Below are positions 1 to 5,189 of a stretch of 5,855 nt of DNA, piece after piece. The number at the start of each line of letters is the position of its first letter. The stretch's first letter is position 1. A program made the translations under genes and the position numbers. The notes under the pieces are model-generated. The model had not been told where the DNA came from, did no database searches, and saw nothing but the letters and a program-made list of their open reading frames with translations. Where the stretch lies: the NCBI GenBank assembly GCA_945949625.1, contig CAMFFI010000078.1, forward strand, positions 1 to 5,855, in the 5' to 3' direction. Source of the stretch: an uncultured bacterium. GTDB lineage: Bacteria > Bacillota > Clostridia > Oscillospirales > Acutalibacteraceae.

Positions 1-491
1 CATTTGAACAGTTTGCAGAAAAGCTTAACGGTGCCGAAAACCTTAAGCTTGGCAACCTTGCCGACGGAAAGTACGTTGACAAAAACAAGTATGAAGATTT
101 ATCAAAACAGCTTGAGGCGGCAAACAAAAATCTTGCCGACTATGACCCCGAATGGAAGTCAAAGCTTGAGCAGGCACAGGCTGACGGCGAGAAGAAGCTC
201 AACGACTACAAGTTTAACCAGTCGGTTGAAAAGGCAATCGCCGATTCCGCGGCAGCAGATGTTGTTTCCGTCAAGGCAAACCTTGATATGTCAACAGTTG
301 TCCCGGGCGAGGACGGCGCAATCTCGGGACTTTCGGAACAGCTTGAAAACCTCAAGACAGCAAAGCCATTCTTGTTCAAGTCCGAAGAACCCGAACCGAA
401 GCTTAATCTCGGCGGATCAACACCCGGAGCAATAAAAAATGCTCTATCAGGCGGCATTAAAAATGCTGTTCACGAATTTTACAAAAATTAA
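1..491 (+). CDS. Phage scaffold protein, GP20 family (5' end missing)
   Basis: Internal capsid scaffold that guides assembly of the major capsid protein into a procapsid and is then lost. The gene enters from upstream; the first whole codon is at base 3, leaving 162 visible residues before TAA at 489-491. The visible part is highly charged and largely helical, rich in K, E, D, Q and A, as expected of a coiled scaffold. A KYVDKNKYEDL stretch near visible residues 24-34 and the following QLEAANKNL are typical of the phage minor structural protein GP20 family (Pfam Phage_GP20). The C-terminus carries an IKNA motif twice, eight residues apart, near a basic end (EFYKN) of the kind scaffolds use to touch the capsid shell. 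The major capsid gene follows 14 bases later, the normal order for this family. Family call from residue patterns, not a search. Confidence 0.88.
   Translation, partial: FEQFAEKLNGAENLKLGNLADGKYVDKNKYEDLSKQLEAANKNLADYDPEWKSKLEQAQADGEKKLNDYKFNQSVEKAIADSAAADVVSVKANLDMSTVVPGEDGAISGLSEQLENLKTAKPFLFKSEEPEPKLNLGGSTPGAIKNALSGGIKNAVHEFYKN
432..467 (+). repeat. Short imperfect direct repeat encoding a doubled IKNA motif
   Basis: ATAAAAAATGCT at 432-443 and ATTAAAAATGCT at 456-467 differ at one of twelve bases and are 24 bases apart, an exact eight codons. They encode IKNA twice at the C-terminus of the scaffold protein. This could be a small in-frame duplication or chance in A-rich sequence. Confidence 0.4.
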
Positions 492-505
492 GGAGGACAA
501 ACAAT

Positions 506-1492
506 ATGCCTATTACATTAGAAGAAGCAAGCGTTGGCAGAGCTGACAAAGTTTCGCAGGAGGTTATCGACACTCTGCGCCGTGGCTCTATGTTCATGGA
601 CAATCTCATTTTTGACGATGCTGTTTCACCCGGTACCGGTGGCAGTACACTTACTTACGGCTATGTTCAGCTTCAGACGCCGTCAACGGCTGCAGGCAGA
701 GCTATAAACTCTGAATATACCGCAAACGAAGCAAAGAAGGTTAAAAAGACAGCTGACCTTAAAATCTTCGGCGGTGCCGCAGAAGTTGACCGTGTTATTC
801 AGCAGGCAAGCGAAGCTGAAATCAGTTTCCAGCTTGAACAGAAAACCGTTGCTACAAAGAACTATTTTCAATATACCTGTATTAATGGTTCAAAAACAGA
901 TAAGGCTGTCGATTTTGATGGTCTTACCACTATGCTCAAGGGTACGAGCACCGAATATAATACCGGATCTGATAAGGTTATTCTTGACCTTTCAACAAGT
1001 GCAAATCTTGACACGAATTATAAGTCAATGCTTGATATGCTCAACGAGTTCCTTTCCGGCATTGACGGTAAGCCTGCGATGTTTCTCGGTAACAGCAAGG
1101 TTATTGCAAAGCTAAAGAGCGTTGCTTACCGTGCCGGTTACCTTACCAAGACTGAAGATGCCTTTGGTAAAACGGCACAGGGCTATGACGATATCGTATT
1201 CTACGATATGGGTAATTACTATGACGGTAAATCAACAACTCCTTGTGTTCCGATTTATCAGACAGGCAGCGGTTCATCGATTGTAACAGGTCTTACCGAC
1301 CTTTACGCTGTACAGCTTGGTCTGAATGCGTTTCATGGTGCATCAATTTCCGGCTCATCCATCATTAACGCCTATTTACCTGATCTTAAAGCTCCCGGTG
1401 CTGTTAAGAAGGCGGAAGTTGAAATGGTTGCAGCAGTTGTGCTTAAGAACACTACAAAATGCGGTGTATTCCGAAACATCAAGGTACAGTGA
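506..1492 (+). CDS. Major capsid protein, HK97 fold
   Basis: Main shell protein of the phage head, 328 residues, normal for a capsid protein that uses a separate scaffold instead of an N-terminal delta domain. The start is set by AAGGAGG at 490-496, nine bases before ATG. The N-terminal half has a charged helical segment (residues 5-30), then FMDNLIFDDAV and a Gly/Thr-rich stretch. EYTANEAKKVKKTADLKIFGG (about 70-90) has the look of an HK97-type E-loop and spine-helix region. The C-terminal part (about 185-328) holds alternating strand segments such as KPAMFLGNSKVIAKLKS and ends in VLKNTTKCGVFRNIKVQ, typical of an axial domain closing strand. No prohead protease gene is visible. Scaffold upstream and connector genes downstream support the role strongly. 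The fold is inferred from context and residue patterns. Confidence 0.9.
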   Translation: MPITLEEASVGRADKVSQEVIDTLRRGSMFMDNLIFDDAVSPGTGGSTLTYGYVQLQTPSTAAGRAINSEYTANEAKKVKKTADLKIFGGAAEVDRVIQQASEAEISFQLEQKTVATKNYFQYTCINGSKTDKAVDFDGLTTMLKGTSTEYNTGSDKVILDLSTSANLDTNYKSMLDMLNEFLSGIDGKPAMFLGNSKVIAKLKSVAYRAGYLTKTEDAFGKTAQGYDDIVFYDMGNYYDGKSTTPCVPIYQTGSGSSIVTGLTDLYAVQLGLNAFHGASISGSSIINAYLPDLKAPGAVKKAEVEMVAAVVLKNTTKCGVFRNIKVQ

Positions 1493-1500
1493 TTTCAATT

Positions 1501-1878
1501 ATGTGGGCAGATTTTAATTATTATGTTGATTCTTGGGCAGGAAATCTAATTCCTGCCCGTGAATTTGACAACTATGCGATAAAGGCACAGCGTTTAGTTA
1601 ACTATATCACACAGGGCAGAGCAGAAGAGAATGTCACCGACAAGGTTAAAAATGCTGTTTGCGCGGGAGCTGAGGCTGCATATGAATATAGAGAATCAGT
1701 CAAAAACGTACCGCAGGGAATTAAATCTGAAAGCACTGACGGTCATAGCGTTACATATGCCGATTTAAACTATGCATCTAAATGCGAGCAGGAAGACAAG
1801 GCTATATATAACGCTGTCATTCGTGAGCTGAGCGGTACAGATTTACTGTACAGAGGAGCGGATTACAGTGCTTACTAA
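1501..1878 (+). CDS. Head-tail connector protein, Gp6-like
   Basis: Probable adaptor that forms a ring under the portal, the first piece joining head to tail; 125 residues from ATG at 1501. Residues 1-12 (MWADFNYYVDSW) and AREFDNYAIKAQRLVNYIT are typical of the short all-helical Gp6-like connector proteins of Firmicutes siphophages, whose members I recall starting M-[YW]-A-D. A GTG at 1489 in the same frame is a real alternative start. It overlaps the capsid TGA as GTGA and has AAGG at 1481-1484, whereas the ATG at 1501 has no well-spaced ribosome binding site. I prefer 1501 on protein grounds and rate the GTG almost equally likely. The end overlaps the next gene by 11 bases, suggesting coupled translation. 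A 9-bp hairpin lies 34 bases into the gene. Confidence 0.82.
   Translation: MWADFNYYVDSWAGNLIPAREFDNYAIKAQRLVNYITQGRAEENVTDKVKNAVCAGAEAAYEYRESVKNVPQGIKSESTDGHSVTYADLNYASKCEQEDKAIYNAVIRELSGTDLLYRGADYSAY
1535..1558 (+). repeat. Perfect 9-bp hairpin inside the start of the connector gene
   Basis: GGGCAGGAA (1535-1543) and TTCCTGCCC (1550-1558) are perfect inverted repeats around the six-base loop ATCTAA; a G-T pair at 1534/1559 could extend the stem. It is G+C-rich within an A+T-leaning gene. No T-run follows, so it is not an intrinsic terminator. Its loop is the reverse complement of the loop in the hairpin at 3610-3631. It could slow early elongation or protect an mRNA end, or it may be chance. 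Confidence 0.55.
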
Positions 1879-2281
1879 CGGTGCAAATATTACTATTTTC
1901 AATAAAAAACAGGTTGGTCGAAATGAGCTGTTGAGGAAAACCTGTTTACGGGACGTTAATCTTCACGGAACGGCTAAGGTTCAGGTTGGCGAAAAAGGAT
2001 TGATTTCTGCTGATGAATTTATTATACGTATTCATCCCGATTCGTGGTCAGAGGATAAAGAATTCATTGACGGCAACGATTGGAAGACAAGGGATATTAA
2101 TGAACTGTACAATGTTTTCACCGTTCAGAAGGGCGATTATATTGTTATAGGCTTAGTTGAGGCTGAAATAAACAGTTTAGCTGATCTTATTCAACGGTAT
2201 GACGTTCTTACCGTTATAAGTGTTACCAATAATATGTCGTCATCACCGTACAGCCGTCACTTAAAGGTTGTGTGCAAATAA
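1868..2281 (+). CDS. Putative head-closure (stopper) protein, DUF6751-like
   Basis: Small structural protein of 137 residues, probably part of the head-completion or stopper ring beneath the connector. The GTG start at 1868 is supported by AGAGGAG at 1852-1858, nine bases upstream, and it overlaps the end of the connector gene. The N-terminus (MLTNGANITIFNKK) is followed by a beta-rich body with a DEFIIRIHPD segment near residues 49-58. A KGDYIVIGLVEAEI segment follows near 92-105, then a repeated hydrophobic/polar pattern. This suits a small beta-barrel with loops, as in head-closure proteins. The beginning resembles proteins annotated DUF6751 in clostridial prophages; that is a recollection, not a search. 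The function is inferred mainly from the slot between connector and minor capsid gene. It joins the next gene at TAATG. Confidence 0.72.
   Translation: MLTNGANITIFNKKQVGRNELLRKTCLRDVNLHGTAKVQVGEKGLISADEFIIRIHPDSWSEDKEFIDGNDWKTRDINELYNVFTVQKGDYIVIGLVEAEINSLADLIQRYDVLTVISVTNNMSSSPYSRHLKVVCK
1907..1947 (+). repeat. 9-bp inverted repeat with 23-base spacer in the head-closure gene
   Basis: AAACAGGTT at 1907-1915 is matched perfectly by AACCTGTTT at 1939-1947, with a 23-base spacer, beginning 39 bases after the GTG start. About one such match is expected by chance in a window this long, so the repeat is real as sequence but its function is doubtful. Confidence 0.35.
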
Positions 2282-2646
2282 TGAACATTAAAACATCATT
2301 TAAAAGCGATTTAAGTATGCTTAAAAAGCGAAATCTGGAAACGGGCGGAGCTGTTCAGAAAATCGTTGACAGCGAGGTTTTGAGACGATCAGACCCCTAT
2401 GTGCCGTTTAAATCCGGTGCATTGAAAAAAAGCGGAATTTTGGGGACAAAAATCGGTTCGGGACTGGTTGTTTACAATTCCCCATATGCAAAAAGGCAAT
2501 TTTACAACAATGCCGGTAAAGGAAAACAAGGAACAGCTTCCGGCGGATTAAGAGGAAAAAAATGGTTTCCTCGTATGATGGCAGACCACAAGAACGATAT
2601 CATCAGAACAGCGGCAGATGCCGCAGGAGGAAGATATGAAAAATAG
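2281..2646 (+). CDS. Minor capsid / neck protein, Minor_capsid_2 type
   Basis: Neck or tail-completion protein of 121 residues, equivalent in position to HK97 gp10-like proteins. Landmarks are DPYVPFKSGALKKSGI (residues 38-53), then IGSGLVVYNSPYAKRQFYNN (58-77), a glycine-rich GKGKQGTASGGLRGKKW stretch (79-95), and a basic helix with ADHKNDI (101-107). The pattern of P-Y-V-P, S-G-A-L, V-x-Y-x-x-P-Y-A and K-K-W-F is characteristic of the Firmicutes phage Minor_capsid_2 family. The ATG at 2281 shares a base with the previous stop (TAATG), indicating translational reinitiation. A GTG at 2272 is a less likely start. The protein is strongly basic, as is usual for the family. The next gene begins 11 bases before this one ends. 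The family is fairly certain; the exact position in the virion is inferred. Confidence 0.87.
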   Translation: MNIKTSFKSDLSMLKKRNLETGGAVQKIVDSEVLRRSDPYVPFKSGALKKSGILGTKIGSGLVVYNSPYAKRQFYNNAGKGKQGTASGGLRGKKWFPRMMADHKNDIIRTAADAAGGRYEK

Positions 2647-3067
2647 CACAGTTATAAATTCTTTGTTTGAATGGTTTAACAATTGTGAGATTCTTAAGCC
2701 CGAAAATCCTCTAAATGTAGAATTCTTAGGCGAGGATGCAGAGCAGTACAGCATTGAAGTTGTTCCCTGCCAACCTATTATAAAAAAATATGCAAACGGA
2801 ACGGCGAAATGTCAGTATCTTTTCATTTTTGCCAGCAGGAACTATTACGGCTCTGATAATCAAATTAATATTTCAAACTTGGAATTTTATGAACAATTAG
2901 AGGATTGGATTGAACATCAGAACATTGTTAAGAACCTGCCTAAGCTTCCCGACGGCTGTATTCCGCAGTCGGTTGAAGTACTAAGCAGCGGATACAATAT
3001 GGATAACGATACACAAACTGCAAGATATCAAATACAGTGCAGACTTAAATATATCAAGGAGGTTTAG
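2636..3067 (+). CDS. Tail terminator protein, Minor_capsid_3 type
   Basis: Probably forms the ring that caps the tail tube and joins it to the head; 143 residues. The start ATG at 2636 is fixed by AGGAGG at 2625-2630, five bases upstream. An in-frame ATG at 2618 lacks such a site and would lengthen the overlap with the previous gene. The diagnostic block is LNVEFLGEDAEQYSIEVVP (residues 26-44), then QPIIKKYANGTAKCQYLFIF and ASRNYYG. It matches the Firmicutes phage Minor_capsid_3 family. Proteins of this family are sometimes labelled chloramphenicol resistance protein in databases; nothing here resembles an acetyltransferase or efflux pump, and that label should be ignored. The gene lies directly before the tail tube gene, the usual place for a terminator. 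Its TAG stop lies between the next gene's ribosome binding site and its ATG. Confidence 0.85.
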   Translation: MKNSTVINSLFEWFNNCEILKPENPLNVEFLGEDAEQYSIEVVPCQPIIKKYANGTAKCQYLFIFASRNYYGSDNQINISNLEFYEQLEDWIEHQNIVKNLPKLPDGCIPQSVEVLSSGYNMDNDTQTARYQIQCRLKYIKEV

Positions 3068-3070
3068 CTC

Positions 3071-3568
3071 ATGGAAAAAATAAGACAGAGAAGAATGCAG
3101 GCTAACTATCTAGATGTTGGCACAGAAGAAACACCAAATTTTGCACTGCTTGGAACAGGCGCAAAAACTCTTGATGAAAATCCTTCTGCTCAGACAAAAT
3201 CCAAAAAATATGTTTGCGACAAAGGTACTACAAAAAATATTTCCGGCTATGACTGGTCAACAGCATTTGACATTGACCAGATCAGAGAACAGGCGGCAAT
3301 TAATTACATTGTGAATATCGGCGAAAAACAGCTTGTCGGCGAGGATGCAGAAACCGATTATGTAATTGTTGATCTTGACCAGAAGATTGAGAGCAAAGAC
3401 AACACCTACCATGCGCGAAAAATCAGAGTTGCGATTGAGGTTGCAAGCTTTACTAATGATGACGGTGATATGGGCTGCACCGGAAATCTGCTGGCAAAGG
3501 GCGATCCTGTTGAGGGCGAATTTAATGTAACAGAAAAAAATTTTACAGCAGCTGAATCTGCTGCATAA
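3071..3568 (+). CDS. Major tail tube protein
   Basis: Subunit of the non-contractile tail tube, 165 residues. The ribosome binding site AAGGAGG at 3056-3062, eight bases before ATG, is among the strongest in the window, fitting a protein made in high copy. The N-terminal RRMQANYLDVGTEETPNFALLGTG (about 7-30) matches the opening of clostridial tail tube proteins, in which a Y-[IL]-[DN]-x-G-T motif precedes a Gly-rich turn. KGTTKNISGYDWSTAFDID follows near 51-69, a central strand region carries DYVIVDLDQKI, and GDPVEGEFNV near the C-terminus is a strong family hallmark. The tail of the protein ends in Ala/Ser residues. Location between the tail terminator and the chaperone-position genes agrees. 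No contractile sheath gene is present here, pointing to a siphophage. Confidence 0.9.
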   Translation: MEKIRQRRMQANYLDVGTEETPNFALLGTGAKTLDENPSAQTKSKKYVCDKGTTKNISGYDWSTAFDIDQIREQAAINYIVNIGEKQLVGEDAETDYVIVDLDQKIESKDNTYHARKIRVAIEVASFTNDDGDMGCTGNLLAKGDPVEGEFNVTEKNFTAAESAA

Positions 3569-3587
3569 TGCATAACGGAGGCTTTTA

Positions 3588-4004
3588 ATGATAATTAATA
3601 ATGTTCAGCTCCCCGACTTAGATGTCGGGGACGCTGATGTAATGGAAATGTATGAATCAAAAATTAATGAAGTACACGAAAAAACGTCTGCAATTAATGT
3701 TAAAAACAAAACACAATCACAGGTTATCAGAGAACAGTGTCATATAATTTTTGAGTTTTTCAACGATATGTTCGGAGAAGGAACTGACAGAAAGGTTTTT
3801 GGCGATAAAACCAATGTTTTAATATGCTATGAAGCATATATTGAACTTGTTAATAAGGTAAACAAAGCAAAGTCTGGTTTAAGTGAAAAACTCAGCAGCA
3901 AAATTGTAAAACCGCAAAACCGGCAGCAACGCAGACATAATCAGAAGTACAGCAAGAAAAAACAGCAGTACAATAAACCAAAATTAGTTCAGGGTGATGA
4001 ATGA
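3588..4004 (+). CDS. DUF6673-like protein in the first tail-chaperone position
   Basis: Protein of 138 residues, probably the first tail assembly chaperone (the position of lambda gpG), which would coat the tape measure protein before tube polymerisation. The start ATG at 3588 has GGAGG at 3577-3581, six bases upstream. INNVQLPDLDVGDADVMEMYE (from residue 3) matches clostridial prophage proteins I recall as DUF6673. The middle is helical with the motif IFEFFNDMFGEGTDRKVFG (about 55-73). The C-terminal 31 residues are odd: between 108 and 132 there are ten K/R and no acidic residues, many Q and N, and a KKK run, suggesting a disordered nucleic-acid- or protein-binding tail. An 8-bp hairpin begins 22 bases into the gene. 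The end overlaps the next gene by eight bases. Function is inferred from position. Confidence 0.75.
   Translation: MIINNVQLPDLDVGDADVMEMYESKINEVHEKTSAINVKNKTQSQVIREQCHIIFEFFNDMFGEGTDRKVFGDKTNVLICYEAYIELVNKVNKAKSGLSEKLSSKIVKPQNRQQRRHNQKYSKKKQQYNKPKLVQGDE
3610..3631 (+). repeat. Perfect 8-bp hairpin inside the start of the DUF6673-like gene
   Basis: TCCCCGAC (3610-3617) and GTCGGGGA (3624-3631) form a perfect inverted repeat around the loop TTAGAT. Thirteen of the 22 bases are G or C, in a strongly A+T-rich gene. It falls in codons for LPDLDVGD, so part of the sequence is constrained by protein. No T-run follows. Its loop is the reverse complement of the loop at 1544-1549. Possible roles are tuning of translation or mRNA stability; chance is not excluded. 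Confidence 0.5.
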
Positions 4005-4581
4005 TTTGTATAACAAGCCGCCGAAAGCATTAACAATAAGCGGCAAAAAATACAGAATATATACAGATTATCGCGTTTGGATGAATTTTGAAGAAAAGCT
4101 GATTAAATCTGATAACATATCGTTCTTGGATATTATTTCATTAATTTTTGTTTCTGAACTGCCTCCGGTTGATCTGTATGAAGAAGCTGTTGAACAGATA
4201 CTGTGGTTTTATCGTTGCGGTCAATCAGCGGTGAACGACAGCAACGGGAACAGTGGCAAACAGATATTTGACTATGATTTTGACGCAGGATATATTTTTG
4301 CTGCGTTTTTGCAGCAATACAAGATTGACATAGGCGAAATTGATATTCATTGGTGGAAATTCAGAGCATTGTTTTTAGCTTTGCCCGAAGACACGGAATT
4401 TGTAAAAATTATGGGATATCGCAGTATTAGCATATCGTCAAAAATGACTGCTGAGGAAAAAGCGTTTTATACCAAAATGAAAAAACTGTATGCAATACCT
4501 CTGCCAAGGGATGTGCAAGATAAATACAATGCTATTGAAGAGGCACTGCTTGAAGGAAAACCTATTGACGGATTGCTGTAA
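3997..4581 (+). CDS. Bacteriophage Gp15-family protein, second tail-chaperone position
   Basis: Protein of 194 residues of the Gp15 family first named in Listeria phage A118 (Pfam Phage_Gp15), probably a tail assembly chaperone acting with the preceding gene product on the tape measure protein. Hallmarks are YRIYTDYRVWMNFE (residues 19-32), the acidic/aromatic FDYDFDAGYIFAAFLQQY (91-108), IHWWKFRALF (117-126) and PEDTEFVKIMGYRS (130-143). The start is uncertain by a few codons. ATG at 3997 gives the usual M-N-x-L-Y beginning; GTG at 3994 and TTG at 4006 are alternatives. AGGG at 3991-3994 is too close for ATG and better spaced for TTG, so reinitiation after the overlapping stop at 4002-4004 is likely. 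The last codons contain the -35 box of the promoter for the next gene. Confidence 0.9.
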   Translation: MNDLYNKPPKALTISGKKYRIYTDYRVWMNFEEKLIKSDNISFLDIISLIFVSELPPVDLYEEAVEQILWFYRCGQSAVNDSNGNSGKQIFDYDFDAGYIFAAFLQQYKIDIGEIDIHWWKFRALFLALPEDTEFVKIMGYRSISISSKMTAEEKAFYTKMKKLYAIPLPRDVQDKYNAIEEALLEGKPIDGLL

Positions 4582-4594
4582 ATTTTGGTATAAT
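4565..4594 (+). promoter_or_regulatory. Near-consensus vegetative promoter with extended -10
   Basis: TTGACG (4565-4570; one mismatch to TTGACA) and a perfect TATAAT (4589-4594) are separated by 18 bases, and TGG directly before the -10 makes it an extended -10 promoter. The -35 lies in the last codons of the Gp15-family gene. The start point would fall near 4600-4602. The leader would then be only about 12 bases and begin at the ribosome binding site GAGGTGG (4601-4607) of the lipoprotein gene. Recognition by the host housekeeping sigma factor is inferred. This is the only clear promoter I see in an otherwise continuous late operon. Confidence 0.75.
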
Positions 4595-4612
4595 TTTCTT
4601 GAGGTGGTTTTT

Positions 4613-4963
4613 ATGAAAAAGATTTTATCTTTACTTTTATTAGTTGTGACGATTTTTTGCTTTACATCCTGCGGAACAAAAGCGGTAGACACAACCGGTA
4701 TCAGTTTAGAAGAATTTAATCAAATAAAAATGGGAATGAAGCTTGAAGATGTAAAAGAAATTATTGGTGGCGATGGAACTAAAATTTCCGAGAGTGAAAG
4801 TGACACAGATGAATATATTGAACATCTGTGTACATACAAATTTAACGGAGAACAAGGCGGTTATGCTGAAATAAAATTTTCTCTTATTTCATACAAAGAT
4901 ATTTTGAAAATGAAATTCAATGACTATGAAGTTATTGAAAAGAACCAATATGATTTATCATAG
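4613..4963 (+). CDS. Small membrane-anchored lipoprotein, DUF3862/SmpA-like; candidate moron
   Basis: Secreted lipoprotein of 116 residues. The ATG at 4613 follows GAGGTGG (4601-4607). Residues 1-19 form a signal peptide: KK, a long hydrophobic core, then FTSC with Cys20 as the lipidated residue, so the mature protein should sit on the outer face of the cytoplasmic membrane. The mature part opens ISLEEFNQIKMGMKLEDVKEI (30-50) and then IGGDG, the F-x-x-I-K-x-G-M helix pair and turn seen in DUF3862 and SmpA/OmlA (BLIP-like) domains. A strand-rich part follows with HLCTYKFNG and GGYAEIKFSL. Only one copy of the domain fits. A secreted lipoprotein is foreign to a tail operon. Its own promoter, low G+C and position before the tape measure gene suggest a moron made in lysogens, possibly for superinfection exclusion. 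The role is inference; the lipoprotein nature is well supported. Confidence 0.85.
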   Translation: MKKILSLLLLVVTIFCFTSCGTKAVDTTGISLEEFNQIKMGMKLEDVKEIIGGDGTKISESESDTDEYIEHLCTYKFNGEQGGYAEIKFSLISYKDILKMKFNDYEVIEKNQYDLS

Positions 4964-4972
4964 GAGAATTAA

Positions 4973-5128
4973 TTGAAAATAAAAAAGAAAGTTAAATGTC
5001 CTTTCTGCGGATATGAAATGCCCATATACTTTGGCGACAAGTCAGAGTGTAGGGGCATTTTTGTTAGATGTAAGGGACGAAATTGTAAAAAGGAATTTGA
5101 AATTAAAATAAACAACAAAGTCAAGTAG
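4973..5128 (+). CDS. 51-residue zinc-ribbon-like protein, Com-like by size and position
   Basis: Very small gene starting at TTG 4973, supported by AGGAG at 4962-4966, six bases upstream and overlapping the lipoprotein stop; it ends at TAG 5126-5128. The protein starts with a basic MKIKKKVKC and has five cysteines, C9, C12, C26, C33 and C38, in C-P-F-C-G, C-R-G-I, then R-C-K-G-R-N-C. Four of these could bind one zinc ion as a ribbon or knuckle. Eighteen of 51 residues are K or R, favouring nucleic-acid binding. Size, zinc-ligand content and position just before a structured start site recall the Mu Com translational activator. The spacing after the first CxxC differs from the Com pattern I know, so homology is not claimed. 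It probably shares an mRNA with the lipoprotein gene. Alternative: a generic zinc-ribbon protein of unknown role. Confidence 0.78.
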   Translation: MKIKKKVKCPFCGYEMPIYFGDKSECRGIFVRCKGRNCKKEFEIKINNKVK

Positions 5129-5189
5129 AGCCATTATGAGCCGATGACTTATCCTTTAGGAGGTGAGGTCATGGCATATGATGGCTCTA
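5126..5189 (+). promoter_or_regulatory. Long imperfect stem-loop enclosing the tape measure ribosome binding site and start
   Basis: As RNA, 5126-5143 (TAGAGCCATTATGAGCCG) can pair with 5172-5189 (TGGCATATGATGGCTCTA). Seventeen of 18 positions pair: the outer nine are Watson-Crick, three further pairs are G-U, and A5139/A5176 is the only mismatch. The 28-base loop (5144-5171) holds the ribosome binding site AGGAGGTGA (5158-5166) and the first base of ATG; the other two start bases lie in the stem. The 5' arm begins at the zinc-ribbon gene's TAG, so a terminating ribosome would open it. There is no T-run, so it is not a terminator. Translational control of the tape measure gene is inferred. 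Confidence 0.6.

Noticed and set aside
4..435. 143-codon open frame in another plus frame over the scaffold gene
   Set aside because: Its product is low-complexity, rich in S, T, R and Q, with no family pattern. The frame ending at 491 gives a good GP20 scaffold match and leads properly into the capsid gene.
1907..1947. 9-bp inverted repeat in the head-closure gene as a regulatory stem
   Set aside because: With a 23-base spacer, a match of this size is expected about once by chance in a window this long. It is listed as a repeat but not promoted to a finding.
2636..3067. Chloramphenicol resistance gene
   Set aside because: The Minor_capsid_3-type protein is often mislabelled this way. The sequence has no acetyltransferase or transporter features and sits in the tail terminator position.
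3950..4006. Programmed frameshift joining the DUF6673-like and Gp15-family genes, as in lambda G/GT
   Set aside because: The A-run at 3957-3962 is not in a proper slippery register (codons AAG AAA AAA CAG), and a shift there into the Gp15 frame meets a TAG at 3985-3987. The overlap at 3997-4004 has no slippery heptamer. Separate initiation fits better.
4438..4692. 84-codon minus-strand open frame across the end of the Gp15-family gene and the moron promoter
   Set aside because: It overlaps two well-supported plus-strand genes. Its Phe/Lys/Ser-rich product has no recognisable pattern and only mirrors A+T-rich sequence.
5126..5189. Intrinsic terminator after the moron
   Set aside because: The loop is 28 bases, the 3' arm is inside the tape measure coding region, and no run of T follows the stem.
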